Assembly (NCBI RefSeq): GCF_030272615.1
Contig: NC_081406.1
Location: forward strand, 185,603,770 to 185,667,769
DNA from: Cryptomeria japonica
Lineage: Eukaryota > Streptophyta > Pinopsida > Cupressales > Cupressaceae
DNA: 64,000 nt
Reading direction: 5' to 3'
The notes under the pieces were generated by a model, which was given only the letters and a program-made list of their open reading frames with translations, did not search any database and was not told where the DNA came from. How positions within the stretch are numbered: position 1 is the stretch's first letter; every line of letters begins with the position of its first letter. Of this stretch, positions 11,506-24,146 are shown piece by piece. The position numbers were made by a program, and so were the translations under genes.

Positions 11506-13745
11506 AGGAAACTAATTTTTCGGCCTCAAAATCATTTTTTTTAATCCTGCAGGTTTCGTTCGTACAATCTCTACAAAATATCGTATGAGTAGTTTTACTG
11601 CATCATACGACATTATATTGAATCATGTTATTTGTCGTATGACATTATATTGAAGCCTGTTATTTGTTGCACGAATCAAAAAATGGTGTCGTACGACATT
11701 CTGTTCTAAATATTTGATTTTGTCTTTTGTCATCCTATGCTTATTTCTAACTCATACGACAAAATCCTTTTATCATTTCTTTCTATGAAAATTGTCGTAT
11801 GATTCTGTTTTCTGTTGGATTAAAGCAAGTTTCACTTTGTTAGGGTTTTTCTTGAATTAAATTTTGATTACGCTAACACTCATCTTGAATTGTCTTCTGT
11901 CTACCTAGTATTTTCATAGCCTACCGAGTTTCTTGCACAACGCTTGTCAAAGAATTTATTAATCAAATATATGCCTATCAAATAATAAAAACAACATGAC
12001 TATTGATACGTTGTTTTTGCAGGTTGCCTAAAGAGAATCAATCAAACATTATGTATTCTTTAATTTTTTTTAGGCACCTAACTTGCTATCTGGTTAATGA
12101 ACAAATTTGTCTTTTGTGTTTTTAGAAAATTCTGAGAGGTAGGAGAGTATGCTCTTGTCTTTTTTTAGACAATAAAAAATCTATACCCTTGAGGCATTTT
12201 CTTTGTTTGATATTTGTACATATTTAGCAGGCTTGCCCTCCCGAGGGGTTGAAAAACTCTTAAAGCTATTACGGTCGGTGTGAGGGGAATAACCTAAGTG
12301 GGAATGACTAAATGCCAAGTACTCCAACCCACTATGAAATAAATGTTATTTGATGAAAATTAAGTCAACGACAGTGCTCAGGAATAGCTCTTCTCAGTAC
12401 CTTCGGGTATATTGAACTTTGGTTTTCAAGGTTGGGAGACCTCTTAATTGAGTTTATACCTCGACACGCCGAACAAAACCTTTACTACATGCAATTAAAA
12501 TTAGAAGCTACCCGATTCACCTCTGAAAGGTTGATAATCTTTGTGCAAGAGAGACAGTAACTCTCCCAAGACACTTGCCATATTGTGCCCCCATTAGCGT
12601 TTGGAGTTGGCTAATACGACATTAGGAATCCATTGCATGAGACATAGCAATAGTATTCTGATTAGCTATTGGGTGTGTACCTAAGTCAGCAAACAAAGGT
12701 TTTCTTCTCTAAGCCAACTTCCATAGGGTTTGCATGTTGTGATTGGAGTTACTATTTATACTGCATGTTTTCTATGTTTTCGTCCCTGAAACTAAAACTG
12801 GAATACCAAAACTAGAGAAAACAAACCAAACAAACCAACAACTCAGTGATAAAACTCTATCCATGTCAAAACTAGTCTATCCTGGTCAAAAATCAGTCCA
12901 CCTCAGAATTGGTCATACTCAGTTGTCATACTCAACTATTGAAAAACTCAAATTTTTTGTCTCTACTCTGTTAACTGTCATACGAACTTGATCATTTGTC
13001 ATCCTGCAACATATCCTGTGTCGTACAAGTATTCTAAATTGTCATCCGAGCTCAATCCTCTGTCGTACGAGACCCAACAGTCTATCGTTTAAATGAAATC
13101 CTATGTCGTACGAGATAGAACTACACTTAATACCTACCCATGTGTCATTTGGTACTAGGCAGTAACTCATACGAAACAGAACTGTTGTCATCCTGAAGCT
13201 ATCATACTGTCATATGGTCTCAGAAATATTGTCATACAAGTCTCTGATTTTGCCAGTCCAGAATAGTCAAACCTGTCTAAAATAGTCTACAATGAGCCTA
13301 AAACTGGTTATCATCCTCTTGAGCATAAATGACCTTGATAGTGTACCTCTACCGTTGCGTTGCACGATTTTGTCAATCATCTCTTAGCTAGTTCAAACAA
13401 ACATCTTATCAAACCTAATTTAACTTAGATAGATGTCTTACACATGATAGATCATTCCTGAAACCAGACCAGATCTTAGTTACTTCACTCAATCACTATG
13501 TTAAAATAAACTACTAGATACAATTTGATCTTGACTTCTGCAACATATTTCACTCTTGGTCATGTCGGTTACAAATGCCTGTTCAAACCATAAATTATTG
13601 CAACAAAACAAACAAAGAAAAAGAAACACCGTTTTCATCAAAAGACAATCCATTCTATGTGGAAAACCCCTTTTACAATAAATCGTCCTCGTCACAGATA
13701 CCAGTTTACGATCTACCAATCTTTGGTTAGCCCCTATCTGCCACC
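11506..13745 (+). other. Long 5' leader of copy B with TCRTAYGA motif clusters
   Basis: No supported gene lies in these 2.2 kb. At least eleven variants of TCGTACGA, TCGTATGA or TCATACGA occur in two clusters (11575-11810 and 12970-13240). A long leader is normal for large Tat elements. The open frame 12743-12991 has no domain and is probably chance. Confidence 0.6.
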
Positions 13746-15236
13746 ATGTCTAGGGAAAGACAAGAAAGAGAAGCTAGTAAATGAGACACTCACGATGACT
13801 TCAGCAATCATGCCACTTACAATGATTCCTCATCTACTGAATCTGAGCTTCCTGAACCTCCCGTGGCTAAAGTACATAGATGTCAGAATGATTAGGAGTT
13901 CCAAAAAATGATGAAGGTCATCATGGCTAGGGAAAAAGAAGACTATTTCCTAGAATTAGCAAAACAAGGTGCCAAACTCCCTACAGGTTATAATGTGGAG
14001 GCCCTCATCACTAAAGAGAAAGAGACACCATGGGGAAAGATAAGAAAACAAATGCAAACATTACAAACTACAGTCACAAAACTACAAAACAAAGATAAAA
14101 CACAAAAACAATATTCTCTAGACACAATATGCCCATTCCCATTTGACAAAAAAATTTACATGCCTCCATTTCCCTCATGAGTTGAGATCCCAAAATTTGA
14201 CAAATACGATGGTACCTTAGATCCTCAAGATCATGTTAGAGAGTTTTGTGCTGCCTGTATGGAGTTCATGCATGATCAAATGTACCTCATGCGCCTTTTC
14301 CCAGGAAGTTTAGGGGGTCAAGCAATGGAATGGTTCTCAAGTCTACCCAAAGGAATAAAAAATGTTTGAAGAGATAATCCAACTATTTTGACAACAAAAC
14401 TCATACAACATTCAACATCTTGTGACTATGATAGAGCTTTGCAAAACCAAACAAAAGACATGAGAACCCTTTCTCACTTTTCTCCAATGATGGAGAAAGA
14501 TGTTCTCTAGATATACACGGACTATCCTAGATCTTGAGAAAATGGATATCTTTGTCAACAACCTACTCCCTGAATTAAAGTATAGTGTCCAGATGCAAGT
14601 ACATCCTTTATTCAACAAAATGGTAGATAACACCCTCAAGATGGAAGATGTGCTTATAAAAAAGGGTGATATATCACTTTGGAAAGAAACATCACAAGGT
14701 TCTAGCTCTAAAGAAAAGAGTAAATACTGGGAAATACAGAAAAGAGAATAACAGGAGCATTGTTAGTGATGGAGGGGTAGATACTATCCAAGCAAAAATA
14801 AAATCCACAATATTTAACTTGGCTAGTGGCACGCAAGCACTCAAGGCATCTGAAACTACCGCAAAAAATCCTCCAAAGAAAACAAGAGAATGGCTTAAAG
14901 AAAAGTCTTGGCTTTCAAAGCCCAAGCATGATTTTACTCCTCTAGATGAGTCATATGAATCAACTTTCAAAACCTTATTGGCAAATAATCTGATAACATT
15001 GCCAAACAATTCTAGACCATATGACCCAGAAATTAGACCCAAATGGTGGAGAGAAAACGAATATTGTGACTACCATCCAAACAAGGGACATAACACAAAC
15101 AACTGCATGAAACTCTGACATGAAATCCAATATCTCATTGATGTAGGCAAGATCTTTGTTGGAAATCATGCAACTAATGCTGATCATAAGGCCTTTAAAG
15201 ATCCCTTACTGACTTATGAATAGGGAGATTCCTCAA
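13746..15236 (+). pseudogene. gag: Gag, copy B (broken)
   Basis: The start is set at the ATG at 13746, which sits in a good context (CCACCATGT) and is in frame with the capsid part. Retrotransposon gag signatures follow: IPKFDKYDGTLDPQDHVREF, then AMEWFSSLP. After a frameshift near 14368 come MIELCKTKQ and DLEKMDIFVNNLLPE. After another near 14690 comes a nucleic-acid-binding knuckle of CX2HX4HX4C form (CDYHPNKGHNTNNC, near 15064-15105). A stop at 15116-15118 is probably a CGA-to-TGA change. The product would form the particle shell and bind RNA. Confidence 0.85.
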
Positions 15237-16330
15237 AATCCAAGGGAGGAGCTAGAGTCCATTATACCTACACTAACAACAATAATGTGATCAACATTAT
15301 TGAATATTCTCAACTTGAATACAACAATATGATCATAATCCAGGATCACCAAAGTCAAGCACAAACTACTAATGTTGTGACTCGCTCAAAGGAAGATTTC
15401 TCTCCCAAGAGCTACTTCCTCAACTTTCGATCAAACAACATCAAATCTACCAAATAGACAAACAGACACAATCATGGCCAAATCAAAACAGTTGGCTTCA
15501 TCATCTTCTTCTGGTTATAGTATTGTCCAACAATTGAAGAGAACCAATGCTCAAATCTCCATTTTGGAACTACTTAAGATCTCTTCTACTCATAGAGAGG
15601 TCCTGGACAAGGCTCTACTTACCACCAGTGTCCCTAAAGATTTAGACATAGATCAGGTTCAATCTATGGTGGGTCACCTGACCTCACCTCATTACCTCAC
15701 TTTCTCTAAAGAAGATGATAACTCATTCAGTTACCCACATAACCAACCATTACACATTGAAGCCATGATCCATAAACACTGAGTTAAACATGTTTTGATA
15801 GATGGAGGCACTGGGTTGAAAATATGAACATACAATCTACTGACACAGCTGGGATTTTCTGCAAATGTTATTGATCCAATAAATAAAATAACAATCAAGG
15901 CTTATGATGAAGAAGAAATAACCTCTAAGGGTCTGATGAGATTACCGATTAGGGTAGGACCCATAGAAAGATATGTCATTTTTCAATTTCTAGATCTTCA
16001 TCTTTCATAAAACATCTTACTGGGCATGACATGGATTCATGAAATGAAAGTAGTACCATCTACGTATCATCAAAGCTTGAAGTTTCCTTATAATGGAGTT
16101 GAAGTCAGTATTCCTACCGATAGAAGCTATACTTGCAATGCCTTAGCACAAAGTGCTGATGCTTTTTTTCCTCATAATAGACTAGCCTCTACAGCTGAAA
16201 GTTTGGAATCTTTGCTGAAAAATTTACAAAAAAAAATGAAAATTACAAACACTGGCATAGATGGCTACAAGATAGAGCCTATACTCTCACTAATGTCTCT
16301 TCCTCCATCACCAAGATAGTCGAGAAAAAC
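15237..16330 (+). pseudogene. Aspartic protease region, copy B (broken)
   Basis: The active-site stretch reads VLIDGGTGLKI near 15790-15825, a DGG-type site rather than DSG/DTG, common in this kind of element. Downstream are the family-typical NILLGMTWIHEM and LKFPYNGVE stretches (16010-16105). The frame is interrupted by TGA at 15780-15782 and by stops near 15825 and 16007. It would cut the gag-pol polyprotein. Confidence 0.8.
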
Positions 16331-16340
16331 ATCAGAGGTT

Positions 16341-16700
16341 ATGAAGCCACAAATTTCAACTCCAAAAATCATTTATGATGGTCTCTTTATACAGTCCTCT
16401 ACTTCTCTTGCAGGTGAAATAGAAGAGGATGATGTTCTCAAATTTCTTTTCAAAGAAAATAGTGCAAATAAAGAAATACGACATTGTGAGATTTCCTCGA
16501 CACAATATGGTCTAGGCTATAAGATGCTTCAATGCATGGGATATTCAGGTACTGGTCCTCTAGGAAAATGTCAAAAAGGTATTGTTGAACCTATTCAGTT
16601 ATAAACTAAGTCTGCCAATGATAAAGCTGGACTGGGATATGATCCAAGAAAGTCATTAGATCAAAAGCACACGTCCCACCATCAATTTAAGTGGAAGAAA
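16341..16700 (+). pseudogene. G-patch domain between protease and RT, copy B
   Basis: The translation at about 16510-16600 reads GLGYKMLQCMGYSGTGPLGK then QKGIVEPI, matching the glycine pattern of a G-patch, an RNA-binding and helicase-activating motif known in RNA-processing proteins and some retroelement polyproteins. A TAA at 16602-16604 cuts it from a further Gly-rich stretch (KAGLGYDP). It lies in the same polyprotein direction as protease. Confidence 0.75.
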
Positions 16701-18130
16701 AAGGTACTACCTTTACCAACACAAGAAATTAATACTCAACAAACTCAAGAAGAGTGTGACAGTGAACAAAAATAATTGCTGACCCAGAGAAGAGAAACAA
16801 ATGGTAATCAAGTTTTAGTTATATCAGCTATAATACCACAGGAAGTAGAAGTCCTAGAGGATATGAGAGATGAAGTATACAGAATTAGAGAATTGTTTGC
16901 ACATCTAAACATTCGAGTCACATATACTGGCAGACAACAAGTAGATGATTCAGAAACTGATTCAAATGAGTATGAATGGGGTCCTGACCATCTCTTAGAT
17001 ATATCTACTATAGAAACCCCTGAAGAATCTAGTGATATCACAGATGACGCACAAGAGCTGATATGCCTAAAGATGCAAAAGGAAATGGAAGAAATCAGAC
17101 TAAAAAGACAAGAAGACTATGAACGATAGATGGAGGAAGAAAGGACACAAGCAATTTCTTCACCTACTAACTCTCCCTCTAATGAGATAGGAAAAATTAG
17201 GTATGAAACTATGAAAGAAAAATTAGAAGCTACAGAAACAGAACTAGTCATCAATCTAGATGTAGCTGAATGGAATAGATGATAGGGATTAACAAAACCA
17301 TCAAGGTTATGTCCACAAGTGTGTCAAATACAAGTACTCAATGAACCAAATCACAAAGGAACTTCCAGCATCAAAGATGTGGGTATTGATACTATATATA
17401 CTTTTACTAAGCCACTTGAAGATGAGTCAGAAACTTCATCTTATGACTCTAATAACTCAGACAGGAGTTCTATTTATAACAACAATTATTCAACAAGACA
17501 TTATGACTACTCTATCATGAATGTTGAGATGCTGTCTGTTGACCCTGTTACTGTCACACCACGGTATGTTGTCTAGTTTGAAGTAGGTGACAATGCTAGA
17601 AGTAGGTCGGTTGGGTTATGTCCACTAAATACTAGCATGAATTTCAATAATCATGTCATGACTCTTCCTGGTCTCGAGACATGTATACAAGGTAGTCTTC
17701 TGAAACTTGACTGGTCGGTCCGAAGCCATGATGATAGTACCATGAATTCCCTTGAGCCTCTTCCAACCTTATCCTTAATACATCCTGAACTGATTGATTG
17801 TACCCTTTATAACCAACCCTTGAATGTACCTACTTTTGCCAATGACTATACATTAGCTTATTATCTCAATGCAGTTGAACCCATTAACTCTTTCACCAGT
17901 GAAAAGGGTGAAACATGACTGAAACAAATATCAAGTATCTTAGTCTCAAAAATAAGAAAAATAAAAATAAAAGACCTGATGGTGAAAACCACATTGTGGT
18001 GGTATCAGAATCTAAAAAAGAGAAAATAATGGATGCACCTAAAGGTGAAAACCTCTCTGAGGTGCCTGAAGGTGAGATACTTGATATATTACCAAGTCAT
18101 TTCCAAGAGAGGTCTTCTATATTGATCGAG
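16701..18130 (+). pseudogene. Pol-upstream linker region, copy B
   Basis: Open runs 16776-17129, 17319-17576, 17637-17918 and 17915-18139 form a charged, Glu/Ser-rich linker with a predicted helical part (QELICLKMQKEMEEIRLKRQ). No named domain is seen. Double stops near 17281 and the TAG at 17574 break it. From 17357 onward it is collinear with copy A. Confidence 0.6.
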
Positions 18131-19608
18131 CCAACTTAGCTAGTGAACATTGGGAGTCAAGAGACACCACACATCATTCATTTAGCTCAATCACTATCAG
18201 TAAAAGAGTTAAAATATTTCAACAACCATTTTTTAGAAAAGAAGATCAACTTTACAAGGACATACTCAGATATGCCAAGACTAGATCCTGATCTCATCAT
18301 GCATCATCTCTCTATTACACCAAGAGTTAAACCAGTCAAGCAAAAACTCCGTAAGATGCATCCTCATGTGGCACTGCTAGTCAAAGTTGAACTAGAAAAA
18401 TTCATGAAAGTTGGATTTATCATAGCTATAGACTATGCAGAATGGATATCAAATATAGTACCTATATCAAAGGCAGACAAATCTATTAGAGTTTGCACAA
18501 TATTCAAGGATCTCAACAAAGCATGTCTGAAAGGCGATTTTCCATTGCCCAATATTGACATGATAGTAGATATGACTGTTGGATATGAGATGTATTCATT
18601 AATGGATGGATTCTCTGGTTACAATCAGATCACGGTAGCACCTAAAGATCAAGAAAAGATATCTTTCACATGTGCATGAGGAACCTTCTATTGGAATGTT
18701 ATGCTATTTGGGCTAAAGAACATAGGAGCTACTTACCAAAGAGTAGTAACCACTATCTTCCATGATATGATGCATAAAAACATGGAAGATTATGTTGATG
18801 ACATCCTAGTAAAAACCATGAAGAGATCTACGCATATTCAAGAACTAGGCCTCATACTAAATAGAATGGAAAGATTCAAGCTTTGATTAAATCCTAAAAA
18901 GTGTGCATTTGGGGTAACATCAGGAAAATTGCTTGGTTACATAATTTCAAAAAAAGGAATTAAGGTTAACCCTGAAAAGGTCCAAGCTATAATGGAAATG
19001 CCTCCGCCCAATAATATAAGTCAAATGAGAAGTTTACAAGGCCATCTTGAGTCAATAAGGCACTTTATATCTCAGCTAGTAGACAAAGCTCAACCCTTCA
19101 CAAAGGTATTAAGGAAAGGAGTTCAATACAACTGGGATAAATATTGTGAACAACATTTACAACAAATCAAAGAATATCTTTCTAATCCACCAATATTAAT
19201 TCCACTGATTCAAGGTAAGCCACTAATCCTATACATATCATCTACAGATACTTCACTGGGGGCACTTGTGGGATAACATGATGACAATATAAAGGAATGA
19301 GCTATCTAGTACATTAGCAGAACATTGGTGTTGTATGAAATGAACTACACTATAATAGAGAAAGCATGCTTGGAATTGGTCTTTGCATCACAAAAATTAA
19401 GGCACTATATGTTGGCACACTCTATTAAGCTAGTACCTAAAATTGATCCACTCAAATATCTTCTCAATAAAGCAATGCTTATAGGAAGACTGGCCGAATG
19501 GGTCATGGTTCTTACAGAATTTGATATTGAATACGTGGAACATAAGGCCATCAAAGGATAGGTTATTGCAGACCAACTTTTTGATGCTCCACTTGAAGAC
19601 AACCTACC
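18131..19608 (+). pseudogene. pol: Reverse transcriptase and RNase H, copy B (broken)
   Basis: Same domains as copy A: DFPLPNIDMIVD, SLMDGFSGYNQI, FGLKNIGATYQR, YVDD near 18795, then LGALVG and EKACLELVFASQKLRHYM. Stops at 18677 and 18884 are private to this copy. Stops at 19274 and 19559 lie at exactly the copy A positions plus 16114 and are shared. Confidence 0.92.
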
Positions 19609-19609
19609 T

Positions 19610-20050
19610 ATGCATATAGAATTTCCAGATGAATCAATCATGCACCTTACTGAACAATCGTGGAAGATGTTCTTTGATGGGTCTTTCACTCAACATGGTT
19701 ATGGTGCCATAATACTTTTTATTACTCCTCAAAAACATTCAATTCTGAAAGCTTACAAGATTTTATTCCCTTGCACAAACAACATTACAAAATATGAAGC
19801 TTTGGTAAACGGGATCAAGCTGGCCATCGAGTGGAAGATTGTTGAATTACACATCTATGGAGATTCTCAACTCATCATCAACTAAATCAATGACCTATAT
19901 CAGAAAAGAGATGAGAAACTGATGCCTTATAAGAGAATGGTGGATGATCTCAAGAAATACTTTACCTTCATATCATTTCAGCAGATCCCCAGAACAACAA
20001 ATAGAGCAGCGGATGCAATGGCCACTTTGGCATCTATACCATAGCTATAG
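19610..20050 (+). pseudogene. Archaeal-type RNase H (aRNH), copy B
   Basis: FDGSF, KYEALV, GDSQLI and RAADAMA carry the expected acidic residues. The stop at 19883 between the third and fourth is shared with copy A. The dual RNase H places the element in the Tat lineage. Confidence 0.85.
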
Positions 20051-20169
20051 GAGTCTAATTTTTGCTTTGAATTCCTGGTAGAAGAGTTACGTTATCTTGC
20101 CTATGATTCCCTCGAGTCCCAGATGGTTTGTTCTATTAATGGACATGACTCAGGTCATTATAGCCAGAT

Positions 20170-21410
20170 TTACTCTTATTTGCATGACTAAGTTGTCGCT
20201 GCTAATTTTTCTCGAAATAAAAAAAGGAACCTAATCCAAAATGCATCACGGTATGTCATCATTGCTAACAACCTATTTAGGCAAGGTTTAGATAATACTT
20301 TTCTTAGATGTCTATAAACTGAGGAGTCCCAATGCGTATTATCTGAGGTTCATGAAGGTGTTTGTGGATCCCATTCGAATGGTCTAACTTTAACATGAAA
20401 ACTACTAAGGGTTAGCTACTACTGGCCAGACATGGAGAAAGAAGCTATAAAATTTGTTAAAACCTATGAAAAGTGCCAACTGCATGGGCACCTTATCCAT
20501 GCCCCATCAAGGGATCTCATACCCTTTGTGACACACTGGCCCTTTCAACAGTGGGCATTTGATCTAATTGGCCAAATATATCCTACATCATCTAACAAAC
20601 ACAAATTTATTATCACTGCCACTGAGTACTTCACTAAGTGGGTAGAAGCAGTTCTGCTCATCAAAGAAACCTACAAACAAGTAGCTCTATTTATTCTTAA
20701 TTATATCATCTGCGGGTATGGTATGCCTTCATCCATTATAACTGACAATGGAGGACAGTTCAAGAACAAAGATTTAAACGAACTCTGTGACAAATTCAAA
20801 ATAAAACAACACTGGTCATCAGTGTATTACCCTCAAGGTAATGGACAAGCAGAGGCATCTAACAAAAACCTATTGACTATCTTATACAAAATAGTGAACA
20901 AATCTGGCAAGGATTGGAATTTGCAGCTCAATCCTGCACTGTGGGCTTATAGAACAAGTATCAGAACACCTATTGGGGCTACACCTTTTTCTTTGGTATA
21001 TGGGTCTGAAGTAGTATTACCTATTGAGGTGGAAATACCATCTCTAAGAGTTTCTTTGCAAGGTCTTGTTACTGATGAAGAATATAGAATATCTAGATTG
21101 CAAGAGCTCGAATTGCTAGATGAGTGTTGGCAAGTGGTGTTTGATCATCTTAGAGTGTATCAAAAGAGAATGTCCATAAGATATAACAAGAAGGTTCGAC
21201 AAAGAGAATTTCATGTTGGTGACCTAGTTCTAAGAGAAAATCCTAAAAATCAACAGTTTTGAGACAACAAAGGGAATTTCTAACCCAACTGGATGGGTCC
21301 CTATATCGTTACTGCAACTTTTGGCTATGGTGCCTATCAACTCTCAACATCGGAAGGAGAACAACTCCATGAACCAATCAACAACATCCATCTGAAGAAA
21401 TTATTCACCT
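20170..21410 (+). pseudogene. Integrase, copy B (nearly open core, zinc ligand lost)
   Basis: A 276-codon open run (20432-21262) covers most of the domain. All three catalytic residues are present (AFDLIGQ, TDNGGQFK, QGNGQAEAS). In the zinc finger the first Cys of the CxxC pair is Tyr (KTYEKCQ), where copy A has Cys. The stop at 21260 is shared with copy A and truncates the C-terminal domain, whose remnant continues to about 21410 (WMGPYIVT). Confidence 0.9.
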
Positions 21411-21434
21411 AAATATTCTCTGCTCCAACAGCCT

Positions 21435-21600
21435 ATACAGCTAAAATGTCCTGAACAAACTCCTAAAAAATCATAAAAGTCTTGAACAAACTCCTTTAAA
21501 AAAATTGTAAAATGTCTTGAACAAACTTCTAAAAATCATAAAATGTCCTCAAGAAATCCTAAAAATAAAAAAAAGTCCTTAAAAAAAAAAAGGGATCTTT
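21435..21600 (+). repeat. Short tandem motif after integrase, copy B
   Basis: Imperfect repeats of AAAATGTCCTGAACAAACTC with poly-A spacers, the counterpart of 5320-5475. Confidence 0.7.
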
Positions 21601-22791
21601 TCCAAGCAGGTGAAAACCTGGCAAACCGACACCTCTTGTACTCAAGCACTCCATGTATCAATGCAATGTTGGCATTTCTGCTTTCTTGCATTTTTTCTTT
21701 TGCTTGTACATATTTCAGTCACTTTTGTGACATCCTAGTTCGTTGGAACCCTCATGGCTTGAAACCAATCACTGACCTAGTCTTAGGATAATCGACTGAT
21801 CAATTTGTATATCCTAAGCAATATCAACCAAGTCATCTTTATGTCAGTAAAACTTGGCTATCCACTCTGAGTCAGTCACCTATCTCTTGACTACTGAAGA
21901 GTTTTATCATTGAGTTAACAAGCAAAACAATATAATGAAAAACAATCACTAAACAGTTTGAGATATGCATAAAATTTTCTTTGTGTGTTGTCTTTTATAT
22001 TGGTTTTCGATTAGTATCCCTCTGATTAACTTGAGGAAGTCTATCTTGACTAAGAGGAGCAAGGATTGGGTGCATAATATTTTCTTTGTTTCCTACTTAT
22101 AGGAATGATACCAATGATCTGGAAACATCTAAATTAGTTGGGTGTCTATGATAAGAGCCTTTACATCAAGGTGAAATCACCTCACATACCTCGACTCCAC
22201 TTATTTGAATGCTACAGGGAGGTTCCCATCATTTCTTTGTCTATTTTGAGGGAATTTCTTTATCATGCAATCCAGGTCCCTGCGACATTTGTCCAAGGAT
22301 ATGAACAAAAAAAAGGGTCATTGCGGACAAGATAATTAATATTGCACATGAAAATAAATGAACTCTAATCTGCCTGTTGTGGTTGTAAAATGCTCAATGA
22401 TGAAAATTAAGCTTTTCAAAATCTAGTGACTAGGTTTAGGTTGCATTTTGCATATCATCTTGCATTTCATGTTACATTTTGTGAATTAAGAGTGATTTCG
22501 GTATGGTAACAATGATCTCTTTCTCTTCTACATGAGCACTGGAAGCTTCATTATTTCTTAGCTAAGTGGTCTCTTTTCATCATTTCTCCAATCGAGTACT
22601 TGTGTTTTGAGATGTTAGCTACATACATAAGCATCTTATATAGATTCATACATTCGCTATCATTCATTTTCATTCCTCTTATTCATAGAAATATGAAAAA
22701 ATTGCATTACTCATTCACATTCATCTATTTGCATATGAAAAAGAAACAAAAATAGACATCCATAATCATTTGCATTACATACATTCATACT
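21601..22791 (+). other. Non-coding spacer of copy B, left of the nested element
   Basis: AT-rich and collinear with copy A; no supported gene. It ends with ATACT (22787-22791), the left target duplication of the nested copia element. The same bases recur at 25762-25766. Confidence 0.75.
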
Positions 22792-23258
22792 TGTGAGATT
22801 TTGCCAAGATCAAGAGGCAATGGAAAGCACAAATAATAGAGAACAAAATAGATGATAGAAATAAACTGTATTCTATCAAGATGAAAAATATGTTCAACTA
22901 GATCATTAAGCATTTGTTACATACAATGAATATGAGCCTCCTTATATAGGCAAGGCTATATGGATATGTGAGCACACAAACATGACATGTGGCTCAATAA
23001 GAAACAAGGGTAGGTAGGAAATAGGTGTGGGTAGGTAGGAGAAATAATATAATATTCCACATGAGGTGGATCAGCCACTGAATGTGGAGTGTAACAACAA
23101 GATCAACACCATAAAAGGTGGAAATTCTCCTACACACACTATCCCAATGTGGCACAAACACCCAAGTGTCTCATACCCAAACTATTATGAAATGCATTTC
23201 CTAGGTAAACTTAAGTAAGTGTAATAATATCCAAGATGAATAATTATTTACACCAACA
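22792..23258 (-). repeat. 3' LTR of the nested copia element
   Basis: 467 bp, the downstream LTR in minus orientation, ending at the TSD ATACT. A TATATAAG promoter box is read on the minus strand near 22930-22940. Confidence 0.9.
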
Positions 23259-23275
23259 CCCCCCCCTTAAGTGCA
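23259..23275 (-). promoter_or_regulatory. Polypurine tract of the nested copia element
   Basis: Minus-strand CACTTAAGGGGGGGG abuts the LTR start TGTTGGTG. The same tract precedes 53265. Confidence 0.8.
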
Positions 23276-24146
23276 ACTTAGGGGAATGCACTTAAGTCTA
23301 CAATGCAACTAAACAATGCAAGATGGGTCCCAGCTACTAGGCCATGTTAGGTACCCATGTACAAATGCAAATGAATGAAAATCAATGCAATGAAATCTCT
23401 CACAAAGTGGAGAAAGAGAGAAAAACCCAATGGGAAAAAACCCTCCCTCAAAAGAGAGATGAAAACTAGATACAAAGAACTCTCATAGAAGTATGTGAAG
23501 GACAAAATCCCATGTGAGGAAAAAGTCCCCCCCATATGAGAGAAGAAGAGAAGCTAGGAAGCCCCCCTTCAATGTGGAATCTGCACCAATGATAGAAGCT
23601 CAATGTATGAAGAAGCTACTCCATGAACATCGAACAACATTCCTCCCCTTAGGAAGAAACAAAACCAAAGATGTATCCATGAAGTCTCCCCAATCATGAA
23701 GGGAAGATGTATGAAGAAAACTCATGGTGAAAGGAATCTTTGAAAAACTGCTCAAGTGTCTCCATGTCAATGCTAAAAGATACCCCCTCCAAAGGTGGTA
23801 AACTGTGCCACACTGCTGAAAAAGGAACTCCAAGATCTAGTGGAGATGGATGTAGAACATGTCCCAAAGACTCACATGTCTCCTCAAAAGATAAAGAGAC
23901 CTCCTCCAACTATTGTACATAAGTATCCACAATCATGTCAACCTCCAAAGAATGATCATGTAGAGAATGAACAAGACGGTCAGAGTGTTCCCTCACAACA
24001 ATAGAAGAAGGATCATCTTCATCAAAGAGAATATGAATGTCATCAATAATGTCTCCCAAATCTGCAATGTAAGATTCCATAAATAAACCTGCAATGTCTG
24101 TCAAGTAATCATCCCATGAATCTGAAGCTGGAAGACATTGAATATC
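23276..24146 (-). other. Internal non-catalytic part of the nested copia element
   Basis: In place of integrase and RT there is an Asp-rich reading frame remnant (open 24104-23910) and then non-coding DNA. The last ~100 bases before the polypurine tract closely match 53165-53262 of the second family member, so this is a family-specific tail and not random deletion debris. Confidence 0.6.

Noticed and set aside
14692-15042. 116-codon minus-strand frame
   Set aside because: Shadow of gag on the plus strand, where the zinc-knuckle and gag motifs are.
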